This document shows, in pieces, positions 12,145 through 22,145 of a DNA stretch of 64,000 bases. The number at the start of each line of letters is the position of its first letter. Positions within the stretch are counted from its first letter, which is position 1. The translations under genes were made by a program, and so were the position numbers. The DNA lies in NCBI GenBank assembly GCA_006176705.1, contig QRFJ01001906.1, forward strand, positions 62,001 through 126,000. Reading direction: 5' to 3'. A model generated the notes under the pieces. That model saw only the letters and a program-made list of their open reading frames with translations, was not told where the DNA came from and did no database searches. This DNA is from Cocos nucifera (lineage: Eukaryota; Streptophyta; Magnoliopsida; Arecales; Arecaceae).

Positions 12145-13692
12145 CTACTCATAAAGCTCTGGACTGAGTTGCTGAAGCTTGGTCTGTGTTATCCAAGTTG
12201 CATCTTCTTCAGGCCGATACAACCATTTCACCAAAAAACTTTGTTCCCTGCCGTCTTTTGTTGATACAACCCGATTGTCTAGAATCGCCTCAATGTCATC
12301 TTTCTTCTTCTGCAAGGAAGTTCTAGGGACAAGAGGTGAAGGTGGCAAAGAAGAAATTGGGTTTTTTGTGTCAGGATAACATACTGCTAGGTCCTCAACA
12401 TTAAAAATAGAGCTAATTCCTATGTTGGATGGCAAATCTAAAAGATAAGCATCAGACCCGATCCTTTTAAGGACCTTAAATGGACCCATATTTCATGCTT
12501 GTAATTTTCGAACGGCTCCTTATAGAAGCCTTCTTGGTTTAATCCTCACCATCACCATTTCTCCCTCACCAAATTCATGCGTGTTCATCTGTAGCCCTTT
12601 TGTAATTTTCATTGTTTAAAATTATCTTACGTCGAATTTCATGATGTAGATTTTGCATATGCTAAACGAAAGATGATGCATGCTGACTAATTCTATGTTC
12701 TAGTAGAAGTTTTACTAAATCCATCGGTTTTCTAGGATTATATCCTATCATAATCTCAAATGGGCTCATCCCAATTGTTCGATTCATTGAACTATTATAA
12801 GCAAATTCTACTTGTGGTAGGATAGTGTCCCAATTATTTATATGTTCACTGACAAGACATCTCAATAGATTTGCCAAGCTCCATTTACAACTTCAGTTTG
12901 CCCATCGGCTTGGAGGTGGTGTGAAGATGAGAAATGCAATTTTGTGCCCATGATTTTCCACAAAGTTTTCCAAAAACAGCTAACGAATCGAATGTCTCTA
13001 TCGGTCACTATCGTTTTTGGTAAACCATGGAGCCTAACAATTTTAGATACAAAAATTTTGGCTACATGTGTAGCATCAGTAGTTTTTTGACAGAATAAAA
13101 TGAGCTATTTTTGAAAATCGGATGACAACAATAAGGATGGAGTCGTGTTTTCTAAGAGTCTTTGAAAGACCCAAAGCAAAATCCATACTAAGATCTTCCC
13201 ACGGTGCATATGGCACCGGAAGAGGCATGTACAAACTGTTGTTCTTTCTAGTCCCTTTTGCCCGTTGGCACGTCCCACATCGGGCGACAATATGCATTAC
13301 GTCCCTTCTCAGGTTCTTCCAAAAGAATTGATCCTTAACCATTGAGATGGTTTTGTCTCGCCCAAAATGTTCCGCTAACCCTCCAGAGTGAAGTTCCCAA
13401 ATGATCAGATCCTGCATTGACTCGTGCAGAATACATAATCGGCTGCCTTTAAAAAGAAAACCATCCTGAATTAAATAGTCCGCATTTGTAGGTTTGCCTT
13501 CTAAAATAGAAGAATGAATTTTGCTAAAATCTAGACAAGTGGGGTACTTATCCTTAACTTGTTCAAACCCAACTACACTAGTGCCTATATTGTTTAAGGT
13601 GGCTACAACTCGACTTAAGGCGTCAGTGGCTTTGTTTTCTACCCCAGCTTTGTGTTTTAATACGAAAGTGTATTCTTGAAGGAATTTGACCT
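12145..13692 (-). pseudogene. Gypsy integrase with C-terminal chromodomain (broken)
   Basis: On the minus strand, 13417-13076 encodes the zinc-binding and early catalytic part of an integrase: 'HSGGLAEHFG', then 'CGTCQRAKG', then 'WEDLSMDFALG' and 'HDSILIVVIRFSKIAHFI'. The late core follows at 12877-12662 ('FAYNSSMNRTIGMSPFEI'). The C-terminal part, 12489-12145, has 'GPFKVLKRIGSDAYLLDLP' and a chromodomain-like 'EQSFLVKWLYRPEEDATW'. Chromodomains in this class are thought to steer integration to marked chromatin. Stops and frame changes between the three blocks show it is a pseudogene. The region 13430-13690 is the linker from RNase H, with readable but interrupted coding. Confidence 0.85.
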
Positions 13693-13700
13693 ATTTCATG
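13693..13700. repeat. Target-site duplication (left) of hAT element
   Basis: ATTTCATG precedes the hAT terminus and is repeated exactly at 17996-18003. An 8-bp duplication is diagnostic for hAT transposons. The duplicated bases lie in the RNase H coding stretch of the gypsy element. Confidence 0.92.
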
Positions 13701-13919
13701 CAAGGTTGTTAAAGGCGCGCCTAAGGCGCAAGACGCTCGAGGCGAGGGTCTCCGTGACTCTTACCACCTCAGGTGAGGCGAAGTGGTTGAGGCATTGCGT
13801 AGGCACTTGAGGTGCACACTTGAGGCAAACGCCAAAGGCGTGCCTGAGGCTCTGCGTCTTAGGAATGGCACGTTTTGGGAAGTCAGACGGATGCAAAGAA
13901 GGGAAAAAAAAAAACCCAT

Positions 13920-14370
13920 GGTCGTCGATCGAAGATCCACATCCATCTGAGCATTGCCTCAGCTGCTGGAGAAGAGAACCCACTTGCCGGCACCCACGGT
14001 CGTCGATCGAAGACCCATGGCCATTAGAGCACTGCCTCAGCCGTAGGAGAAGAGGATCCACTCATTGATTGATGCAATCGAGGTCCACGATTGCCGATTG
14101 AAGACCCATAGTCGCCAACCGACGACCCCACCCGATCGGGTATTTTTCTTATTTTCTTTTTTACTTTTCTTTCCTTCTTTCTCTTCTTTCCTCTTCTTTC
14201 GCCAATCGAAGATCCGATCTCTGATTCTCTTTCTTTTTTTGGCCAGCGTCTTCTTTCTTTTCCTTTCCATTCTTTTGCCGATCGAAGAGACGAAGAGGGA
14301 AGACCCATGGTCCCATTCGGGCGACACCGCGACAGTCTCCCTCTTTTTTTTTCCATCTGGAAGACCCACG
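13920..14370 (+). repeat. Dispersed subterminal repeats in hAT left arm
   Basis: The motif 'gatcgaagacccatgg' or close variants recurs about seven times (near 13926, 14006, 14097, 14204, 14280, 14299 and 14359), separated by CT-rich DNA. In hAT elements, subterminal repeats of this kind are binding sites for the transposase. That role is inferred here. Confidence 0.5.
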
Positions 14371-14454
14371 TCTTTTTTTTCTTTTCCTTTCTCTTTCTTT
14401 CTTCTTTCTCCCTTTTTTTTCCAAAACATTCTTTACTATTTTTTTTCATCTACA

Positions 14455-14870
14455 ATATTTTTTAAATAATATATAGAATTTTTTTAAATTTATTGTTCAT
14501 CTATAGTAACTTTTTTTTAATTTACAGTTTTTTTTCAATCTATAGTATTTTTTTAAATAATATATAGAAATTTTTTTAATTTACTGTTCATCTACAGTAA
14601 CTTTTTTATTTATAGTTTTTTTATTTTTTTCATCTATAGTAAACTTTTAAAATAATATACAGAAACTTTTTGCATTTACTAACAATTCTTTTTTTTTCAT
14701 TTACAATTTTTTATCTTTTTTCGAGTATAGTAAATCTTTTTTTTTAAACAGTATATAGGTTTTTTTTCGTTTACTGTTCATGAGTTTATCTACAATAACA
14801 TTTCTTTTTTTTTTTATTTACATTTTTTTACCAATCTACAGAGAACTTTTTTTAGGTTATTTACTGTTCA
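14455..14870 (+). repeat. T-rich degenerate tandem array
   Basis: A unit of roughly 90-100 bp recurs four to five times with loss of similarity. Each unit carries 'aataatatatagaa' followed by T-runs and 'ttactgttcatctacagtaa'. It lies between the hAT left arm and the transposase start. Confidence 0.6.
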
Positions 14871-15003
14871 TCCGATTTTGTGACAGTAATTTGTTTTTGG
14901 ATTACATTCTTTCTTTCCTTTTTTTTTTTTTGAATCACATAACCCATAGTGTATGTAATAGAATTTTTTTTTTTTTTTTTATGGTTGATTTTAGGAGGTT
15001 AAA

Positions 15004-17621
15004 ATGGATTCCGAAAGCCATGGATCATCTAAAAAAGTCCTAGCGTGGAAGTATGCACATTTGGTTGACCCAACGGGCAAAAACAAAAATGATATTATTT
15101 ATAATTTTTATGAAAAATTGACTAAAAGAGGGATTTGTCGGGCAAAACAGCATATCGTTGGAGGATTTCGAAATGCCAAAGGTTGCCAAAAATGTCCACC
15201 ACATATTCGTAAAGAGATTAAAGATTATATGTTAAGAAAAGCAGAGAAAAAGAAACGATAATTTGTTGCCTAATTTTGATGATACGGAAGACTATGGTGT
15301 TGTTGAAGAAGATGAAATTTGGATTGTTGGTCCTTGTAATAAAAGAAGTGGTACAAGTGAAAGTTCTATGGCTAGTAGCAAGGCATTTAGCTCAAAGAAA
15401 CCAAAAGAAAAGGATCCTATAGATTTGTATTTTACTCCTGATGCAGAAATGGTTGTTCGTAGTAGAAAAGAAGGCAAAGGGAAGCAAACTACTTTCAATG
15501 AAGTTTACAAAAAAGAATTAAGAGACAAGACTTGTAGAGAGGTGGCTAGGTGGATGTATGATGTCGGCATTCCATTTAGTGCCGTGAATTATCCAAGCTT
15601 TGCTGTTGCAATTGAAGCAATTGGACAATTTGGTCCTGGCTTGAAACCTCTAAGTTATCATGAGGTTAGAGTTCCTTTGTTAAGAAAAGAAGTTGAGCAT
15701 ACTAGAGATTTGATGAAGGGCCATCAAGAAGAATGGGCAAGGTATGGATGCTTGATTATGTCAGATGGTTGGAAAGATGAGATTGCTAAGAGGGACATAA
15801 TCAACTTTTTAATGAACTCTCCTAAAGGATCGGTATTCATCAAATCTATTGATGCTTCCTAGACTGTGAAGTGTGGAAATCTCTTATTCAAATTGCTTGA
15901 TGACATGGTTGAGTAAATTAGAGAAGCAAATGTCTTTCAAGTGGTGAATGATAATGCCTCTAATTATGTAGCCGCAAGTAGAATTCAATTTGAATAAACT
16001 TTTTCATTTTTAAGTTTTAAGAAATTGTTTAGTATAATTGTAATTTAATATTCAAATTTTTGAATTTTGAACAGGAAGATTGGAGGCAAAGAGACCAAAG
16101 TTATATTGGTCACCATGTGCTGCCCATTGTATTGACTTAATGTTGGAGGATATTGCTGAAATTTCAGCAATTAAAAAAAATTGAAGAGGGCATTTTTTTG
16201 AATGTGTACATCTATAGCAAAACAGGCATTGTGAACTTGATGAGGAGTTTCACAAGGTAAAGAGAGCTGCCTAGGCTAGCTAAAACTAGATTTGCAACTG
16301 CCTTCATCACTCTTCAATCAATACATAATTAGAAGAAAAACTTGAGGAAAATGTTCAATTCTGAACAGTGGAACTTTAAGCCTTGGGTAAAAGAGTCAGC
16401 TGCCAAGAGAGCGGTTAGTACTGTTGTGATGCCTACATTTTGGACTAACATTGTTTATATTCTTAAGTTGTCTGGCCCTTTTGTTCGTGTCTTTCGATTG
16501 GTGGATGGGGAGAAGAAACCTCCTATGGGATACATCTATGAGGCTATGGATAGGGCAAAAGAAACTATTATCAAATCTTTTAGTGGTAGAGAAGAGAGGT
16601 ACAAGGAGGTCTTTAAAATTATTGATCTCGGTGGGAATCTCAACTATATCGTTCTTTGCATGCAGTTGGCCATTATTTGAATCCTGAGTTCTTTTATGAA
16701 AACTCCAATATTAAGCAAGATGAAGAGGTGATGGATGGCCTATACAAGTGTATACAAAGGCTAGTTCCAAGTGTTGAAGTGCAAGATAAGATTACAGATG
16801 AACTAAACAAGTATAGAAATGCTCAAGGCCTTTTTGGAATACCCATGGCTGTTAGGCAAAGGAAGACAAAATCACCAGGTAAATAAATTAGTTTATTTTG
16901 CTTTATAGATTTAGTTGTATGCTTGTCTATATTTGTAATCTAAAAGCACTTTGATACTTGTTTAATCAACAGCTGAATGTTAGGTTGCATATGGATCTTC
17001 AACTCCAAACTTGCAAAGTTTGCAGTAAGAGTTCTTAGCCTCACTTGTAGTGCTAGTGGTTGCGAAAGAAATTAGAGTGTATTTTCACATGTAAGTACTA
17101 AGTAACTCTATTATAGCTTTAAGATGTTCTAGATTGGATGTAGTTATATTATCAAATAATTTTATTTTTTTATTTTCGCAGCTGCATAGCAAAAAGAGGA
17201 ATAGGCTTGCTCAATAACGCTTGAATGATTTGGTATTTGTGAAATACAATAGAGCCTTGAGGTGCCGATATAGGCGTGATATCATTGACCCTATTTCTTT
17301 GAAGGACATTGATGATAGTAATAAGTGGTTGGTGGGAAGAAATGGATGGGGATTCCGATGATGATGTTGAGTTGGTATATGATGATGATGATCTGACTTG
17401 GGATGCTGTTGCTAGGACTGCTGGAGTTGATGATCTTACATATTATAAAAGAATTAGTACGAATGCTTCTTCATCTAGAGGGGGTTTTACTCTCAAGGCC
17501 TAGAGCATCAAGATCAGAACTTGCAGATGAGGAGTTAGAGGACTCGGAAGAAGAGCAAGATATGGGAGATCACAAGTCTGAAGAAGATGATCTTATTATT
17601 GATGATGATGATGACTACTAG
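15004..17621 (+). pseudogene. hAT transposase (BED finger, DUF659, dimerisation), disrupted
   Basis: The ATG at 15004 opens an N-terminal BED-type zinc finger domain (pattern 'HLVDPTGKNKNDIIYNFYEK', then 'GICRAKQHIVGGFRNAKGCQKCPPHI'), ending at a stop at 15261. After a +1 shift, 15263-15862 encodes a DUF659-like region ending in 'SDGWKDEIAKRDIINFLMNS'. Stops then fall where coding clearly continues ('GNLLFKLLDDMVE'). An intron-like stretch follows at about 15983-16075, then 'LYWSPCAAHCIDLMLEDI' and 'HAVGHYLNPEFFYENSN'. The C-terminal dimerisation region reads 'VLSLTCSASGCERN' near 17030, with an amber codon after it, then an acidic tail to 17621. hAT transposases cut and paste the element by DDE chemistry. 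This copy needs several repairs to encode one, so it is dead. Confidence 0.88.
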
Positions 17622-17995
17622 GAGATTACATCCATTGCTTGTTTATTGCAAGATTAGCAAGAATTTTTAACTAGGATTTTAGACTACTTAGTTATATACA
17701 TGTGTTAATGTGATTTTTATTTTGTTGTGGTGTGCTTATTGTGAACAATATTTTGCTTGAATGTTCGTATGCTACATGTTTTGTGTTGAAATTTTAATGA
17801 GTTTGCATTTTAGACTTTTAGTATTAATAATATTTTAATTTTAGTTTGAAAATATATAATTTTACATATTATGTATATTTCATCTTATTTTTTATAAATG
17901 TGCGCCTTGCCTTGCTCAGGCACGTGCTTGCGCCTTACGCCTAAGCTTCTAGCATCCTTTGCACCTCGGTGCGTCTTGCACCTTTAATAACTTTG

Positions 17996-18003
17996 ATTTC
18001 ATG
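17996..18003. repeat. Target-site duplication (right) of hAT element
   Basis: ATTTCATG, identical to 13693-13700. Confidence 0.92.
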
Positions 18004-18924
18004 TGCCTAAGGTTCAATTTTTTCTGAGTTCAGGTATCTAAGAGCTTGATGATCAGAAAATAAAATAAACTCTTTAGGTAGTAAGTAATGTCGCCCATAT
18101 TTTAATACCTGAACTACCACATATAATTATTCTTTATCATAGATGGAATACTTTTGTCTAGCCTCATTTAGTTCTTTTACTAAAATAGGCTATTGGATGA
18201 TTTTCTTGACTTAAGGCTCCACCTATTCCTTTCCCCGAAGCATTGCATGAAACTTCAAAAACTTTTTCAAAATCAGGCAATTTTAAAACTGGTGCTTCTG
18301 TCATCTTTTCTTTTGTGTCTTTAAAAGCCTTGGTTGCAGATTTTGTCCACTTGAATTCTCCTTTTTTTAAACCATTTGTTATTGGAGCCATTATGGTACT
18401 AAATCCTTTAATGAATCTACGATAAAATGTAGCTAGGCCATGGAAGCTCCTAGCTTGGTGGATATCCTTGGGTTTAGGCCATTCCTTAATGGCTCTCACT
18501 TTTTCTGAGTCTGCCAAAAATGCCATCTTTGGATACAACGAATCCTAGAAAGATGTCTCAGGGTTGCATAAAAGTGCATTTCTTTAAATGGGTGAAAAAA
18601 TTATCTTTTCTCAAAATTTCAAAAACTTGCCTAATGTGTTCAATGTGTTCTTCTTTGGCACGACTATAAATCAAAAGGCGACGAATAGATGACGAAGAAT
18701 TTTTCGATGAAGGGTCGAAAGACTTGGTTCATGACCCTCATGAAAGTGCTCGGGGCGTTCGTCAAGCCAAAAGGCATGACTAGCCATTTGTATAATTCCT
18801 CTTTTGTTTTAAAAGTAGTTTTCCACTCGTCCCAAAGCCTAAGTCGAATTTGATGGTAACCACTATGAAGATCATGTTTCGTGAAAATGAATGAGCCAGA
18901 CATCATGTCTAGCATGTCGACCAA
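18004..18924 (-). pseudogene. Gypsy reverse transcriptase / RNase H start (broken)
   Basis: Minus-strand 18924-18664 gives the RT fingers and palm: 'FTKHDLHSGYHQIRL' and 'YKWLVMPFGLTNAPSTFM'. Where the catalytic Tyr-X-Asp-Asp motif should follow 'KFFVIY', the reading becomes 'SSPFDL' and then stops, so a small indel has destroyed the active site. Minus-strand 18538-18164 gives the connection ('ARSFHGLATFYRRFIKGFS') and the first RNase H strand 'FEVSCNASGKGIGGALSQ', in which Asn replaces the first catalytic Asp. Coding then runs into the hAT insertion. Confidence 0.85.
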
Positions 18925-19559
18925 GCGTGGAATGGGAAATCGATACTTGATTGTGATTTTCTAATTGCACGACCATCAACGCACATGTTTCAACTATCAT
19001 CCTTTTTCGGGGTGAGAAGCGTCAGACCGCACAAGGACTCATGCTTTCTCTCACAAGTCCTTTTCTAATCAAATCCTCAACCTGACGCTTTAACTGTGCA
19101 TGTTCCTTCGGATTTATCCTATAATGTGGCAAATTAGGTAAGGACGAACTAGGGACAAGGTCAATTGCATGTTGTATGTCTCTAAGAGGTGGGAGCTCAT
19201 CAAGTAATTCTTCAGGTGTCAGGTCACTAAATTCGGAGAGCAGGTTCTTAATAGCTAAAGATGATTCAGTTGAATGAGGGAAAATAGGTACCTCCCTAGC
19301 TACTAAGGCATAAACAACATCAGTGTCAATTTCTTTGCATTTTTTTTAAATTTAAAAGGTGCAAGGGTTTGGTGCTTCCAACATGGCTTGGTGGATTTTT
19401 GACCATTTTTGATGAGCTCGAACTTGAGTCAGTTGGAGCTTGGGGTGCTGATTTCGGTGAAATTGGTTTAGTAGGATTTAAAACAACCTTTTTACCTTGA
19501 TGCATGAAAACATACGTGTTTGTTCGACCATAGTGCGTCCATAGTGCGTGACAGATAGA
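18925..19559 (-). pseudogene. Gypsy pol, protease-RT linker and RT N-terminus (broken)
   Basis: Six-frame reading shows pol-like peptides on the minus strand (for example the early RT region near 18925-19130), but with many stops and frame changes. No domain is intact. It connects the protease to the RT fragment in the usual order. Confidence 0.5.
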
Positions 19560-19895
19560 TCACAGAGCCACGATCGCCCTAACAGCACGTGCAACATCCA
19601 TTGAAAGGACATCATACCAAATTTCATCAGAGTAAGTCACAAAATTGAGAGGAACTGGACACTGCGGCTTAACAGGCATAGTTGTCTTATCTTCCCAGGT
19701 AACTTTATATGGCCCAGGGTGTGGTTCGGGTTTAAGACCTAGGCGATTAATTGCTGATTCGGAAATAACATTAATGCAACTTCTGCCATCTATAATGACT
19801 TTGCAATTTTTGTCACCACATTTTGTGCAAGTGTAAAAAATAGACGACCATCGCCAATCATCTTCTCTCCCAGGGTGAGCTAGAACACACCTCAT
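19560..19895 (-). pseudogene. Gypsy aspartic protease-like segment
   Basis: A minus-strand reading frame holds 'KVIIDGRSCINVISESAINRLGL'-type sequence, the plant gypsy retropepsin region around the catalytic Asp (I-I-D-G-x-S). It ends at 'SMDVARAVRAIVAL'. The enzyme would cleave the Gag-Pol polyprotein. Neighbouring frames are broken, so the segment is isolated. Confidence 0.65.
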
Positions 19896-19979
19896 GACTT
19901 GTTAAGGCTTGTTTTCATCAAATTTATCGACCTGATCGAATGCCTCTTCGTCAGTAGGGACTTCTACTACTGTGTGTTC

Positions 19980-20741
19980 AATTGCTTCTATATCTTAAAA
20001 ATCCTTAACTTCTTGTTGAACCACAAGGTTCCATTTAGGACACTTGTAAGCATACAGTCCTACCCGATGATATTTGTAGCACTTGCTCGGTATATTTTCT
20101 TGGTTTTTAAAAGCTACCCCTTTCCCTTTAAAGTCCATGTTTGGTTTATTTTGTGTGCTGCCCGAATTTCTTGTGTCCCTATCAGGCCATTTCTTGGGAT
20201 TCAACTCCCCAATTTGGGAAGTGGACCTTCTAACATGTGTTTGGAAAGATTTTTCGTTATCCAATGCAAGTTGGAAAGCTTGCTCAACGTTCTCAGCCCT
20301 ATCGGTGCAATTTCACACTGTATGTCCTCTCATAGCCCTTTAAGGAATCGTGAAAGGGTCATTTGCTCATCCTCTTGTAGATCGCAACGAACATACATGC
20401 AGTTCGTCAAACTTGTTCATATATTTTGATACCGAAAATGAACCTTATTTTAAAGCTAGCAATTGATCAAACAGATTTTGTTTATAAGTTAGGGAAAAGT
20501 ACTTTTCTCTTAGTTTTGCCTTCATTGCAGAGCTCTTGACCAATTCGCTCTAAATGCCATCGATGCCAATCCAAGAGCGCTTGGTGGCGTTGATTAATTT
20601 CATTTTCGCGAATCGAACTCGGCATTCGTTGGACATTTCATACCAGGCAAAAAACTTGCCCATGTCAACGAGCCGATTGGTAAAAATTTTGGGATCTAAT
20701 TTTCCATCAAAAGTAGGCGCGTCTATTTTAACCTTGTTCAT
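19980..20741 (-). pseudogene. Gypsy gag (degenerate, defective zinc knuckle)
   Basis: Minus-strand 20741-20550 has a capsid-like start ('KIDAPTFDGKLDPKIFTNRL'). Minus-strand 20264-19995 has the nucleocapsid region with 'CYKYHRVGLYAYKCPK'. A CCHC knuckle needs C-x2-C-x4-H-x4-C; here the second Cys and the His are replaced by Tyr and Leu, so the knuckle is lost. Stops separate the two parts. It lies directly upstream of the protease in element order. Confidence 0.7.
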
Positions 20742-21034
20742 GATGTCATCTCGAGGGCCTAAATTTTCTTGGAAGAGTGGGTTATTTCATGGAGTTCGCA
20801 TAAGTTGTCCCCTAAAGTTATTTTCAGTGTGACCTACTGTCCTATTGGTAATTCCTTATGCTACATCATTTAAGGTCAGATTATTTTCACGTTCCTAAGT
20901 TGCTTCTAAAATGGTGACCCTATTTTTGATGTCTTGTATGTCGGTAGATAGTTCATTCCATTTTAACAAAAGTTTACTAAATGGATCTTCGGGATCTTCA
21001 GGAGTGTCATCTCTAAAACTTTGTTCTCGCTCTA

Positions 21035-21256
21035 GTTGTCATCAAGGTTTTAAATCCTGTGGGATGGGACTGTCCCGATTTTCCCATGGAATGGGATGTG
21101 CTGCCGTCCGTCCTGTCCCAACACTTGGGACAGAGGATGTTCCAAGGCATTCTGATTGAGATGCTAGCAGGACAGCCTTGTCCTGACACATGGGATGGTA
21201 CCTTGTCTCGGTATCCTATAGGACGTCCCACTAGGACTCGAATCCGTAGTTGTCAT
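21035..21256. mobile_element. hAT-type MITE (206 bp) with 8-bp TSD
   Basis: The 206-bp insert 21043-21248 is bounded by GTTGTCAT at 21035-21042 and 21249-21256. Its left end 'caaggttttaaatcctgtgg' pairs imperfectly with its right end (inward reading 'tacggattcgagtcctagtg'), and both continue into GGGA. It has no coding capacity. An 8-bp duplication plus a CAAGG-type terminus indicates a non-autonomous hAT. It sits in the untranslated leader of the gypsy element, between the primer-binding site and gag. Confidence 0.75.
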
Positions 21257-21266
21257 AATTGAAATC

Positions 21267-21280
21267 GGGCTCAGATACCA
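21267..21280 (-). other. Primer-binding site of gypsy element
   Basis: The minus strand reads TGGTATCTGAGCCC. This matches the plant initiator-Met tRNA 3' end complement (TGGTATCAGAGC...) with one mismatch, a few bases inside the right LTR. Confidence 0.8.
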
Positions 21281-21284
21281 AAGG

Positions 21285-22140
21285 TGATTTAGGGTAAAAG
21301 TCTAGGAATGATATATCTAGAATTAGAACTAATGCAATGCAAATCTTAAATGTACAAATGTAAAACTGAAATCTGAATTTGATGCAAGTTAATTTTAACA
21401 ACGAAATATTATAAAAAAACACTAACAGCAAGAATCCTGAGAAATAGAATTAAATGAGAAAAGAATTGGAAAGACTGAAAATTTATCGAGGCTCATAAGG
21501 ATGGTTGTCAATTCTGCTCAAATATGGAGTTCGTTTAAATTTTTGCGAGGTTCAAACCTCCGCTTTTCCATTAGATGTCGAATCCAAAGGTGGGAGGATC
21601 AATGTTTCCGAAGTTGATGATCAAAATCAGAGTAAGTCGATACGGTAAAGTTGTTGAGCTATGATCGGGATGGCATAGTGATAGGTCGGCATCAGGATCG
21701 ATAGTGGATGTAACTTGATTGAAGGGAGAACGAAGTGAATAGAATAGTCAAAATAAATTTGAGAATCACTCCCATACGGTCTCACACTGTTCAACGCCAA
21801 GTGTGAAGGCAAACATTTAAGAGGGGACATTTTCTTTTTTTTCTTTCTTCATGAATACAATGTATCTTTATTTATAGACCATTAGCTTAACAAATTTATG
21901 AAACTAACTAGATAACAACTAAATAAAATAAAAAATAACAACTTGAAACAAATCCCTAATAAAATATCCAAAATAATTTGAAACAAATCCCTAACAAAAT
22001 ATCCAAAATAACAACTTGAAACAAATCCTAACAATGGATCTGGTCACATTCATCGAATGTTGACGGACTTAACCAGGGGTAATGGGTGTGAGCCCGTCAT
22101 CAAGCTAGATGCTCGAATTCGCGTGCCCGATTTTGCATCA
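21285..22140 (-). repeat. 5' LTR of gypsy element
   Basis: 856 bp, TGATTTAGGG...TTTTGCATCA on the + strand. It is collinear with 11215-12095 but about 25 bp shorter and visibly diverged by many point changes. Followed by GAATG (22141-22145), the right copy of the target-site duplication. Confidence 0.88.
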
Positions 22141-22145
22141 GAATG

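Larger units (their letters stand above)
13701..17995 (+). mobile_element. hAT transposon nested in gypsy RNase H
   Basis: A 4295-bp DNA transposon with imperfect terminal inverted repeats: left 'caaggttgttaaaggcgc', right end reading inward 'caaagttattaaaggtgc'. It is flanked by ATTTCATG duplications. Subterminal regions at both ends are rich in GGCGC/CGCC-type motifs (13715-13860 and 17895-17980). The left interior has repeated 'gatcgaagacccatgg'-type motifs and a T-rich tandem array before the transposase. The right TSD joins the two halves of the gypsy RNase H region, so the hAT inserted after the gypsy element. The transposase is broken. Confidence 0.9.
11215..22140 (-). mobile_element. 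Ty3/gypsy chromovirus with nested hAT elements
   Basis: This is a full LTR retrotransposon on the minus strand with TG...CA LTRs, a 5-bp target-site duplication (GAATG) and an initiator-methionine tRNA primer-binding site next to the right (5') LTR. Domain order along the minus strand is gag (about 20.7-20.0 kb), protease (19.9-19.6), reverse transcriptase (18.9-18.2), RNase H, integrase (13.4-12.7) and a C-terminal chromodomain (about 12.2). The C-terminal chromodomain places it among chromoviruses. Two DNA transposons sit inside it. Without the hAT and its duplicated 8 bp the element is about 6.6 kb, a normal size. All coding parts are interrupted, so it is inactive. Confidence 0.9.

Noticed and set aside
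13820..14469. Overlapping open frames of 80-140 codons on both strands rich in Lys/Arg/Glu or Phe/Ser
   Set aside because: They arise from CT-rich low-complexity DNA in the hAT left arm. Frames overlap on both strands and show no domain.
19899..20429. 176-codon + strand frame rich in Phe, Cys and Ser
   Set aside because: Shadow of the minus-strand gypsy gag. No domain of its own.
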